Shown here in pieces: positions 16,177 through 23,389 of a DNA stretch of 52,377 bases (positions are counted from its first letter, which is position 1; each line of letters begins with the position of its first letter). This DNA is from a virus: the IMG/VR virus record IMGVR_UViG_3300032294_001087, positions 1-52,377 of that record. The stretch is one strand, 5' to 3'. The notes below the pieces were generated by a model, which saw only the letters and a list, made by a program, of their open reading frames with translations, made no database searches and was not told the origin of the DNA. The translations under genes were made by a program, and so were the position numbers.

Positions 16177-19100
16177 ATGGCATCATTAACTTCACCTGGC
16201 GTATCAGTTACCATAATTGATCAAAGCCAATATGTAACTACTCAGGCAGGTACAGTTCCTTTCGTGCTAGTAGCAACAGCACAAGACAAACAAACCCCAA
16301 GTGGCACTCTTGCTACAGGAACTACTATTGCTAACGCAGAAAAAATTATTACAGTAACTAGTCAGCGTGATCTAGTTAATATCTTTGGCAATCCATTTTT
16401 TGAAGTCGACGCTGCTGGAAATCCAGTTAACGACAGTCAACGAAACGAATACGGTTTGCTTGCCGCTTACTCTGCACTAGGTTCTACAAATACTATCTAC
16501 ATACAACGTGCTAATGTAAATCTTTCAGAACTAGAAGGCACAAGTACACGTCCAACAGGTGAACCATCAGATGGTACATATTGGTTAGATACCGGAAATA
16601 CCAACTGGGGTGTATACGAATGGTCGATCGACAATGGATTTATTAGTCAACAAACTAATATCACCGTAATTACTGATTCAGATTATCTAAGTGGTGGTGT
16701 TCCTTTAAGCACATTTGGCAGTATCGGCGATTATGCTGTAGTAGCAACTAGCTCAAGTAATCCAATTTACTATAAAGGTTATAATAATAACTGGGTGTTA
16801 GTAGGTGGTGATAGCTGGAAATCAGTAGTTCCAACAGTAGTCGGTACAGTGGCTAATCCAACAATTACTAATGGTAGTAGAATTATTATTAATGGTAATG
16901 TTGTAAGTGTAAGCGGAACTACAGCAGCATCTGCCGCAACTGCGATTAATGCCGCTTTAAATCCTAATGGAGTTAGTGCTCAAGTTAATACAACAGGACA
17001 GTTAGAACTATTTGTAAACGGAGCTACTATTATCTATAGTAATGCAGCAGGTAATCTCCGAGGAAGTATTGACACTGCAACTAGTTCACCGTCTACTCTA
17101 CAGATTACTAGAGGATCTGTTTTAGGATTTACTGATTGCGCCGCAAACTTGGGTGTTCTAAACGCTAATATCGGCCCTACTATTAGTAATGGCGGTAACA
17201 CATATACATACAATGGCCCAACTATATCTTTTGCTGGATATACTAATCCACCAGCATGGAGACCAACAGATGTTACTCCTAGACCAGATGGTTCAATTTG
17301 GTTAAAAACATCAGCAACAGGCAATGGTGCAAATTGGGCTATTAAAGAATACGATGCTACTTTAGAGACTTGGAATCTGCTTGCTGCACCATTATATGCA
17401 AGTGACTCTGCCGCAATTAATGGATTAGATCCTGTAAGCGGTGGAGCAGGATTGCCTGCAGGAACTCTTTATGTGCAATATGATACTTTAGGCACACAAA
17501 CTACAACCTTCCGTCCTTATATTAAAGCAGTAAGTGGTATATTATCTATTACCGGTACAGTGGCTGGCGGCACTGCAACTTATGTAAATGGTGATAGTTT
17601 TAGATTAGATGTTAGCGTTCCAGGTAGTGCTACATTAGCTAATGCAACAATCGTTCTAAGCGGAACTACTGCAAGTGCGTTTGTTGGCGGTATTTTGGGT
17701 GCAGGATTACCAAATATCACAGCAGGATTTAACTCTAGTGGACAGATTTTCCTACGTCACTTAGCTGGCGGTACTATTTTAATGACGCAGATTGGTGGCA
17801 ACGCTTCATTAGTAACATCTGGATTAACATCAGATACTAATGTACAGACATTAGTAGCAGGCACTTTATTTTTAGCAAGTCCATTTACACCGTTAACATA
17901 CAATTACGGTGATACTGCTCCGTTTAGCAATCCAGCAGAAAATACATTGTGGTACTACAGTGATCCTACTGAAGTAGACGTTATGATGCATGATGGTACA
18001 GGATGGAGAGGTTACCGACTTGTTTCCAACGATGCACGTGGTTACAATCTGACAGTGACAGACCCTAACGGTCCTATCTTAAGTGCAAGTCAACCAACAA
18101 CACAAAGTGATGAAACACAACTTGTTCCAGGTGACCTATGGATTGACACTGGCGATCTTGCTAATTTCCCTGTAATCTATCGCTACAACGGAATTTCATG
18201 GGATCTAATAGATAACACAGACAATGTTGAATCTGACGGCATTCTATTTGCAGATGCACGATGGTCTGCTACAGGTAATGTAAACATTATTACTGATACA
18301 TTGCCAACTATTACTAGCCTATTGACTAGCGACCATTTAGATCCAGATGCTCCTGATTACCAATTATACGCTCGTGGTACACTGTTATTCAACACACGTC
18401 GTTCTGGTTACAATGTAAAACGCTTCAAAGCAAACTACTTTACAGACGCTGAATTAGCTGTAGTAAGTGCTACTGAAGCCGACGCATGGGTAACTTTCAG
18501 CGGTGAAGATCCAACTACTGGTGTTCCGTATTTTGGTTATAAATCACAGCGCAGTGTAGTAACACGTGCGATGAAATCTGCTATTGCCTCTAGCACAACA
18601 CTACGCGAAGAACAAACGCAGTTTAACTTAATCTGTGCTCCTGGATACACAGAACTAATCCAAGACATGATTACACTTAATAATGATCGTCTAAACACAG
18701 CGTTTATTATAGGTGATAGTCCGTTAGATCTACCATCAGACAGCACAACGTTAGATAACTGGGCAAAAAATGCTAATCTAGCGGCAGACAATGGCGAAGA
18801 TGGTCTTGTTAGTCGCAGTGAATACTTAGGTGTTTATTATCCAAGCGGCTTAGCAACTAACCTAGACGGTAACAGTGTTGCTGTACCACCTAGTCACATG
18901 ATGCTACGCACAATAATCCGCAGTGACGCAGTCAGCTATCCGTGGTTTGCACCAGCTGGTGTACGTCGTGGCTTAATTGACAACGTGTCAAGTATCGGTT
19001 ATGTTGATCGTAATAACGATAATGTTTGGGTAAGTATTGGGGTAACAGAAGGTCTACGCGATATTCTATACACAAATAGTGTTAACCCATTAACAGTATT

Positions 19101-19482
19101 ACCAGGTGTTGGATTAGTGGCATACGGTCAAAAAACACGTTCTGCACAGACTTCAGCAATGGATCGTATTAACGTAGCTCGTTTAGTAGTTTATCTACGT
19201 ACAATCCTAGCTAGAGTTGCATCACCGTTCATTTTTGAACCAAACGATACTATTACACGTAGCCAAGTTAAATCAGCATTTGATGCAGTGTTTAACGATC
19301 TAGTTGCTAAACGTGGTATCTATGATTACTTGGTAGTTTGCGATACTACAAACAACACACCAGCACGTATTGATGCTAACGAGTTGTGGGTTGATATTGC
19401 TATACAACCAGTTAAAGCAATTGAATTTATCTATATTCCAGTACGCTTACAAAACACTGGTGCAGCGTTGACAATTCAATAA
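16177..19482 (+). CDS. 18: Contractile tail sheath protein, gp18-like, enlarged
   Basis: 1101 aa; T4 gp18 is 659 aa. The N-terminus MASLTSPGVSVTIIDQSQYV and the following GTVPFVLVATAQDKQTPSGT and ITVTSQRDLVNIFGNP are standard for the family. So is the C-terminal third: EEQTQFNLICAPGYTELIQD, SYPWFAPAGVRRGLIDNVSS, then GQKTRSAQTSAMDRINVARL and RGIYDYLVVCDTTNNTPARI. Between about residues 115 and 700 lies a long insertion with at least four aromatic modules (DGTYWLDTGNTNWGVYEW about 132; DGSIWLKT ... WAIKEYD about 369; NTLWYYSDPTEVDVMMHDGT about 589; GDLWIDTGDLANFPVIYRYN about 652). These would project from the sheath surface. It forms the contractile outer tube with gp19 inside. Confidence 0.95.
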   Translation: MASLTSPGVSVTIIDQSQYVTTQAGTVPFVLVATAQDKQTPSGTLATGTTIANAEKIITVTSQRDLVNIFGNPFFEVDAAGNPVNDSQRNEYGLLAAYSALGSTNTIYIQRANVNLSELEGTSTRPTGEPSDGTYWLDTGNTNWGVYEWSIDNGFISQQTNITVITDSDYLSGGVPLSTFGSIGDYAVVATSSSNPIYYKGYNNNWVLVGGDSWKSVVPTVVGTVANPTITNGSRIIINGNVVSVSGTTAASAATAINAALNPNGVSAQVNTTGQLELFVNGATIIYSNAAGNLRGSIDTATSSPSTLQITRGSVLGFTDCAANLGVLNANIGPTISNGGNTYTYNGPTISFAGYTNPPAWRPTDVTPRPDGSIWLKTSATGNGANWAIKEYDATLETWNLLAAPLYASDSAAINGLDPVSGGAGLPAGTLYVQYDTLGTQTTTFRPYIKAVSGILSITGTVAGGTATYVNGDSFRLDVSVPGSATLANATIVLSGTTASAFVGGILGAGLPNITAGFNSSGQIFLRHLAGGTILMTQIGGNASLVTSGLTSDTNVQTLVAGTLFLASPFTPLTYNYGDTAPFSNPAENTLWYYSDPTEVDVMMHDGTGWRGYRLVSNDARGYNLTVTDPNGPILSASQPTTQSDETQLVPGDLWIDTGDLANFPVIYRYNGISWDLIDNTDNVESDGILFADARWSATGNVNIITDTLPTITSLLTSDHLDPDAPDYQLYARGTLLFNTRRSGYNVKRFKANYFTDAELAVVSATEADAWVTFSGEDPTTGVPYFGYKSQRSVVTRAMKSAIASSTTLREEQTQFNLICAPGYTELIQDMITLNNDRLNTAFIIGDSPLDLPSDSTTLDNWAKNANLAADNGEDGLVSRSEYLGVYYPSGLATNLDGNSVAVPPSHMMLRTIIRSDAVSYPWFAPAGVRRGLIDNVSSIGYVDRNNDNVWVSIGVTEGLRDILYTNSVNPLTVLPGVGLVAYGQKTRSAQTSAMDRINVARLVVYLRTILARVASPFIFEPNDTITRSQVKSAFDAVFNDLVAKRGIYDYLVVCDTTNNTPARIDANELWVDIAIQPVKAIEFIYIPVRLQNTGAALTIQ

Positions 19483-19496
19483 TATACGCAGATAAT

Positions 19497-19515
19497 GGGA
19501 GGGTCTGACCCTCCC
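19497..19515 (+). other. Strong hairpin between sheath and tube genes
   Basis: GGGAGGGT (19497-19504) pairs perfectly with ACCCTCCC (19508-19515), loop CTG. No T run follows (CGTTCTGAT), so it is not a classical terminator. It may protect the 3' end of sheath mRNA or partially stop readthrough before the gp19 promoter. Confidence 0.75.
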
Positions 19516-19533
19516 CGTTCTGATAGAAAAAAT

Positions 19534-19541
19534 GGTAAATA
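19534..19541 (+). promoter_or_regulatory. Probable late promoter GGTAAATA
   Basis: GGTAAATA, a two-base variant of the late motif, 26 bases before the gp19 ATG, at the edge of a hairpin AATACT-ATAA-AGTATT. AAAAGGAAG is the ribosome site. Confidence 0.5.
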
Positions 19542-19567
19542 CTATAAAGTATTAAAAGGAAGAAAAG

Positions 19568-20185
19568 ATGGCAACATCATCACTAACAAATTTTACAGTA
19601 CCGTTATCAACTAACCAAAGTGCTAGTTCGCAAGGTCTGTTAATGCCAAAATTAAAGTTCCGCTTTCGCGTAACTTTCTTAAACTTTGGTGTTACACAAC
19701 CTAGCACAGAACTAACAAAACAGGTTATTGACTTCAAACGTCCAAATCTGAGTTTTGAACAAATTGAAATTCCAATCTACAACAGTAAAGTTTATCTAGC
19801 AGGTAAACCGACCTGGGCAGAAGTAACTACAACACTACGTGATGACGCTAGCGGTGAAGTTACTAAACGTGTTGGCGAACAGATGCAAAAACAATTTGAC
19901 TTCTTTGAACAGAGCTCAGCAAGTTCAGGTATTGATTATAAATTCACTACAGTTCTTGAAATCCTTGATGGTGGTAACGGTGCTAATACACCTAACATCT
20001 TAGAAACTTGGGAAATGTATGGTTGCTATCTAATGTCAGCAGATTACAGCGATAATAACTATGCTAGTAACGAACCAATGACAGTAGCATTAAGCATACG
20101 TTATGATAATGCGCTACAAACACCTACAGGTGCAGGTATTGGTGCTCAAGTAACACGTACATTAGGTACGGTAATCACTGGTTAA
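19568..20185 (+). CDS. 19: Tail tube protein, gp19-like
   Basis: 205 aa. The segment LMPKLKFRFRVTFLNFGV, followed by LTKQVIDFKRPNLSFEQIEI and PIYNSKVYLAGKPTWAEVTT, matches T4-type tube proteins: a strand, then the fixed pattern of a short Y...G.P.W...T motif. TLRDDASGEV and KQFDFFEQSSA continue the family pattern, and ILETWEMYGCYLMSADYSDN is the conserved region near the end. T4 gp19 is 163 aa; here there is extra N-terminal sequence. It should polymerise as hexameric rings under the sheath and carry DNA during ejection. A good ribosome site (AAAGGAAG) and own terminator indicate high expression. Confidence 0.9.
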   Translation: MATSSLTNFTVPLSTNQSASSQGLLMPKLKFRFRVTFLNFGVTQPSTELTKQVIDFKRPNLSFEQIEIPIYNSKVYLAGKPTWAEVTTTLRDDASGEVTKRVGEQMQKQFDFFEQSSASSGIDYKFTTVLEILDGGNGANTPNILETWEMYGCYLMSADYSDNNYASNEPMTVALSIRYDNALQTPTGAGIGAQVTRTLGTVITG

Positions 20186-20206
20186 CCCAGACGAAACACA
20201 TACAAT

Positions 20207-20235
20207 TAGCCCGGTTAAAATCCGGGCTTTTTTTT
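20207..20235 (+). terminator. Rho-independent terminator after gp19
   Basis: AGCCCGG (20208-20214), loop TTAAAAT, CCGGGCT (20222-20228), then an uninterrupted run of T. It closes the sheath-tube unit. Confidence 0.95.
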
Positions 20236-20238
20236 GAC

Positions 20239-20246
20239 GATAAATA
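20239..20246 (+). promoter_or_regulatory. T4-type late promoter GATAAATA
   Basis: GATAAATA directly after the terminator, 18 bases before the ATG at 20265, with GGGATAA as weak ribosome site. Confidence 0.8.
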
Positions 20247-20264
20247 GTATAAATGGGATAATAT

Positions 20265-21266
20265 ATGGCACTGGCTGATTTTTTAGGTGAATTAAGACAA
20301 TCGATAGCACCCGATCAAAATGTTAGGGACTATCAGCACGCTAGTCGTACCTTTATCGACAGCTTGTATAGACTAAGTCCAAAACTTAGTAATCTATTTC
20401 ATGTGTTTATTGACGTCAATCAGAATGTTACATCTCTTGATCAGAACAGTCAAATTGAAATAGGTCTAATGGCTAAAGATGTGCAACTGCCTAAATTTAC
20501 CATACAAAACAAAGTACACAATGCATATAATCGTAAGGTAGTACAACAAGAACGTGTAAATTACGATCCCGTGAGTATTACTTTTCACGATGATAGTGCT
20601 GACCAAGTTAGAAATTTTTGGCGTAACTATTTTCAATATTATTACAGAGACAGCGACTATCTTAGTAACGAGCAGACTTATAATTACGACAGTAAATATA
20701 ATCAACGTCAGCAACAAGAGTGGGGATACAGCCCTAGATCAAATGATGGTAATCAAAACTATATAAGCGCAATCCGTATCTATAGCCTACATCAAAAACG
20801 ATTTAGCTCATATAACTTAATAAGACCTACTATAACTTCTTTTGCTCACGGGCAACACACAGCAGGTGACTATACCCCTGTTGAGAATTCAATGACTGTA
20901 CAATATGAAGCTGTTTTATATGACAGCGGTCCAGTAAGTTCTGGAGTAGTTCAAGGATTTGATGTAATACACTATGACAGGACACCGAGTCCTCTACGTA
21001 ATGCCGGTGCCGCATTGGGTGGTATTGAGGGTGTTATTAGAGGAGTACAAAACGGTGACTTAGGTGCAGTTTTACATGAAGGTATTAATGTTTACAATAT
21101 TTTTACAGGCAGTGACGTGCAACTTAAACAAGCACCGTCTATAGATTTAAGTAGTATAGGAAATGAAATTCTCCGCGGGCAAAATCCGTTTGGTACAGTT
21201 TTTGCGCCTACAAGTGCTTCAGTGCAACAAGGCATTCGCAAAGCAGTCGGCGGAAGCAGCGGTTAA
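20265..21266 (+). CDS. Tube-like baseplate protein (gp19/gp54 family)
   Basis: 333 aa. LYRLSPKLSNLFHVFIDVNQ, a SLDQNSQIEIGLMAKDVQLP segment and KFTIQNKVHNAYNRKVVQQE follow the same strand order as tail tube proteins, then VSITFHDDSADQVRNFWRNY. The middle is Tyr/Asn/Gln-rich (RDSDYLSNEQTYNYDSKYNQ). In T4 the tube-initiating baseplate protein gp54 is related to gp19 and about this length, so a gp54-type role (starting tube polymerisation on the baseplate hub) is the best inference. The N-terminal MALADFLGELRQSIAPDQNV is helical. Its place directly after gp19 and behind a separate late promoter supports a tail function. Confidence 0.65.
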   Translation: MALADFLGELRQSIAPDQNVRDYQHASRTFIDSLYRLSPKLSNLFHVFIDVNQNVTSLDQNSQIEIGLMAKDVQLPKFTIQNKVHNAYNRKVVQQERVNYDPVSITFHDDSADQVRNFWRNYFQYYYRDSDYLSNEQTYNYDSKYNQRQQQEWGYSPRSNDGNQNYISAIRIYSLHQKRFSSYNLIRPTITSFAHGQHTAGDYTPVENSMTVQYEAVLYDSGPVSSGVVQGFDVIHYDRTPSPLRNAGAALGGIEGVIRGVQNGDLGAVLHEGINVYNIFTGSDVQLKQAPSIDLSSIGNEILRGQNPFGTVFAPTSASVQQGIRKAVGGSSG

Positions 21267-21275
21267 GGAACTAAT

Positions 21276-21794
21276 ATGGCAATCAACGGAAATTTACCAG
21301 GACAAACTACAAACAATCCTGAAACTACTAATTACTTTAATAATTTTTACAATAATCCTACAAGCACAAGTCCGATGATTAACGACGCTGTGGTTGCCTA
21401 TTTTCAAAGTATTACAGGTAACGCAGACACTGGACGTAATCTTGCTGCGGCAGTTATTTTTACAGCTCTACAACAGAGCATAGATCCGATGAGTGTAGTT
21501 GATCAACTGCAAACGTTAAGTAAACGCAATTTAGCCAATGCACCTGCTTATTATCCAGGAACTACGAATCAGGAAGCTCAAGACACTGATGTGTATGATG
21601 CAGAAACAGGCACTTGGACTAGTAGTGGTAAACAATATGCCAAGCCAGGGCCAAGCGCATCATTCAATGAAATTAGTGAACTTGACGCTTATCTAACTAT
21701 GTTCCTAAATCTTAACAGAGTAGGCACAAGTCTACTGGGACTTAGCAATAGCCCTCAAGTCAGTTCCTATATTAGTCGCGCAATTTTAGCATAA
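21276..21794 (+). CDS. Putative virion assembly protein, unknown
   Basis: 172 aa beginning MAINGNLPGQTTNNPETTNY. The N-terminus is Asn/Thr-rich and disordered, followed by a helical part (VAYFQSITGNADTGRNLAAA, then ALQQSIDPMSVVDQLQTLSK) and a C-terminal NEISELDAYLTMFLNLNRVG with SSYISRAILA at the end. A TAAGGAA sequence nine bases upstream fits as ribosome site. It lies between a tube-like protein and gp4, and its stop overlaps the gp4 start (ATAATG), so a role in tail or head completion is likely; I do not recognise the family. Confidence 0.6.
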   Translation: MAINGNLPGQTTNNPETTNYFNNFYNNPTSTSPMINDAVVAYFQSITGNADTGRNLAAAVIFTALQQSIDPMSVVDQLQTLSKRNLANAPAYYPGTTNQEAQDTDVYDAETGTWTSSGKQYAKPGPSASFNEISELDAYLTMFLNLNRVGTSLLGLSNSPQVSSYISRAILA

Positions 21795-22225
21795 TGTCCA
21801 AATACGCTAACGGAAAATTTACAATTAAAAACCCCGAAAAGTACATAGGCAAACGTGTACCTACATACCGCAGTAGTTGGGAATTTGCTTTTATGAGCTT
21901 TGCGGATAATAATCCAGCTGTAACTCAATGGGCCAGTGAAAGCATACAAATACCTTATTTTAACCCTGTGCTAGGTCGCCAGACTATTTATGTACCAGAT
22001 TTTGTTATAGTGTACCAAGATGCAGGTAAAAAGCAACATGTTGAAGTAGTTGAAATTAAACCACTTGCTCAGACCACAATGGAAAGTGCTAAGTCAGTCA
22101 AAGACAAATACAGTGTAGCAATTAACATGGCCAAATGGGCTGCTGCTGATGCATGGTGTAAAGCCAATAATATGCGCTTTAGAGTAGTCACCGAACACGA
22201 TATCTTCAAAAATCTTAAACGATAA
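21794..22225 (+). CDS. 4: Head completion protein, gp4-like nuclease fold
   Basis: 143 aa. NPEKYIGKRVPTYRSSWEFA, then NPAVTQWASESIQIPYFNPV and TIYVPDFVIVYQDAGKKQHV, EVVEIKP match the gp4 (head completion) family of T4. The fold resembles PD-(D/E)xK nucleases: an upstream Glu in RSSWEF, Asp in VPDF and E-x-K in EIKP supply the metal site. INMAKWAAADAWCKANNMRF and the final VVTEHDIF are also family-typical. T4 gp4 is 150 aa. In T4 it acts after packaging to make heads competent for tail joining. The start overlaps the previous stop. Confidence 0.85.
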   Translation: MSKYANGKFTIKNPEKYIGKRVPTYRSSWEFAFMSFADNNPAVTQWASESIQIPYFNPVLGRQTIYVPDFVIVYQDAGKKQHVEVVEIKPLAQTTMESAKSVKDKYSVAINMAKWAAADAWCKANNMRFRVVTEHDIFKNLKR

Positions 22226-22232
22226 AAATCTC

Positions 22233-22240
22233 GTTAAATA
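22233..22240 (+). promoter_or_regulatory. Possible late promoter GTTAAATA
   Basis: GTTAAATA ending eight bases before the ATG at 22248. If functional, the transcript starts about two bases before the ATG, and no Shine-Dalgarno is present, so this may be another near-leaderless gene. Confidence 0.4.
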
Positions 22241-22247
22241 CATAACT

Positions 22248-22736
22248 ATGACAAAGAAACTAGAAGAATTATTCAACCTCTCACCTTGCGAGGAATCAGA
22301 TGCTACTCCTCAACAAGTAGAACACACTATCGAAGAAAATCGTGCTATCATCAAGGAAGTAGATGAAGCCATTGATAAGATCGATGCGGCACTGCCATTT
22401 GTAGCAGACTTAGATGTCAGCGATCGAGAGCTAGATGAACTCAGCGACCTTGCTAAAGAAAAATTCCAGGACCTGATTGATCTAGGCATGAACGTTGAAG
22501 CACGCTTCAGCGGACACATCCTAGCCACAGCAGGTACCCTGCTAGGACATGCTATTACAGCCAAGCAAGCCAAGCTAGATAAGAAGCTACGTATGGTGGA
22601 TCTACAGCTGAAAAAGGCACGTTTAGACCAAGCAAATGCCAAAAACGATGGCGAAAAACTAGTAGATGCAGCCGATGGTAAGGGCGTGATACTAGATCGC
22701 AACGAATTGCTCAAGCAAATTCTTAACAAAAAATAA
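22248..22736 (+). CDS. 16: Terminase small subunit, gp16-like
   Basis: 162 aa, beginning MTKKLEELFNLSPCEESDAT. The middle is a long helical region: IDKIDAALPFVADLDVSDRE, LDELSDLAKEKFQDLIDLGM, then VEARFSGHILATAGTLLGHA and ITAKQAKLDKKLRMVDLQLK. T4 gp16 (164 aa) has the same layout: acidic N-terminus, a central coiled-coil pair that forms the oligomeric ring, and a basic C-terminus. It should recognise phage DNA and regulate gp17. In T4, genes 16 and 17 are adjacent; here about 5 kb of other virion genes lies between them. Confidence 0.8.
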   Translation: MTKKLEELFNLSPCEESDATPQQVEHTIEENRAIIKEVDEAIDKIDAALPFVADLDVSDRELDELSDLAKEKFQDLIDLGMNVEARFSGHILATAGTLLGHAITAKQAKLDKKLRMVDLQLKKARLDQANAKNDGEKLVDAADGKGVILDRNELLKQILNKK

Positions 22737-22746
22737 CAGTATTTTT

Positions 22747-22754
22747 GATAAATA
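22747..22754 (+). promoter_or_regulatory. T4-type late promoter GATAAATA
   Basis: GATAAATA 21 bases before the ATG at 22776, with AGGAAAA as ribosome site. Confidence 0.8.
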
Positions 22755-22775
22755 ACAATAATAGGAAAACTTATT

Positions 22776-23378
22776 ATGAAAAACTTTTTACAATATCTTT
22801 CAGAAGTTCAAAAAACATACGAATTCCGTATTAAAATCGCTAACTGTGATCCCAAGGACAAGTTAGATGGACTTAAAATTGGTCTCGCACAATACGCTGT
22901 AGAAAGCGTTAGTGCTGCCAAACGCCTACCAATCAAAGCCAATGATATCGATTTTCCAAGCATTTCGAACTGCGAAGTGTTCTTGATGGATGCTGTATTA
23001 AAATATCCAGTAAATGATGCACAATTACGTTCAATCGTAGCAGAACGTTTAGGTTGTCCAGTTGCACAAGTAGTTGTAGTTCCTAAATATAATCCAGAAG
23101 AGATCTGGCGTTGGAATGTAGATGGCGAAAGTGAAATTAAAGAATATAAACAAGGTGATGCAGAATTAACGAAACCTTACCCAGCCGCTGATGCAGATCA
23201 AAAAGCTGCTAGCAAGGCTTATGCTGGTGCAGAAACTATTCTTAAAGAATTAATTAAACCGGCTGAAGTAAAAATTGAAGGCAATGAGCCTGCTGATGGT
23301 AAAACATTAAACGACATTTCAACTAGTGATTTAAGTCCAGTTGGCAGCACTAAAAATAAGATTCCCAGCCCAAAATAA
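22776..23378 (+). CDS. Putative capsid-internal protein with MKNFLQYLSE start
   Basis: 200 aa. The first residues MKNFLQYLSEVQKTYEF resemble T4 capsid-targeting peptides (MKTYQEFIAE in internal proteins), which end in a xxE site for the prohead protease gp21. The rest has YEFRIKIANCDPKDKLDGLK and a GLAQYAVESVSAAKRLPIKA segment with a ferredoxin-like alternation of strands and helices, ending in a low-complexity tail (PVGSTKNKIPSPK). The sequence RIKIANCDPKDKLDGLKIGL suggests a folded beta-alpha-beta domain similar to known phage 'head core' components, but this is only an impression. The late promoter fits a virion protein. Confidence 0.55.
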   Translation: MKNFLQYLSEVQKTYEFRIKIANCDPKDKLDGLKIGLAQYAVESVSAAKRLPIKANDIDFPSISNCEVFLMDAVLKYPVNDAQLRSIVAERLGCPVAQVVVVPKYNPEEIWRWNVDGESEIKEYKQGDAELTKPYPAADADQKAASKAYAGAETILKELIKPAEVKIEGNEPADGKTLNDISTSDLSPVGSTKNKIPSPK

Positions 23379-23389
23379 AGGTCTATAGA

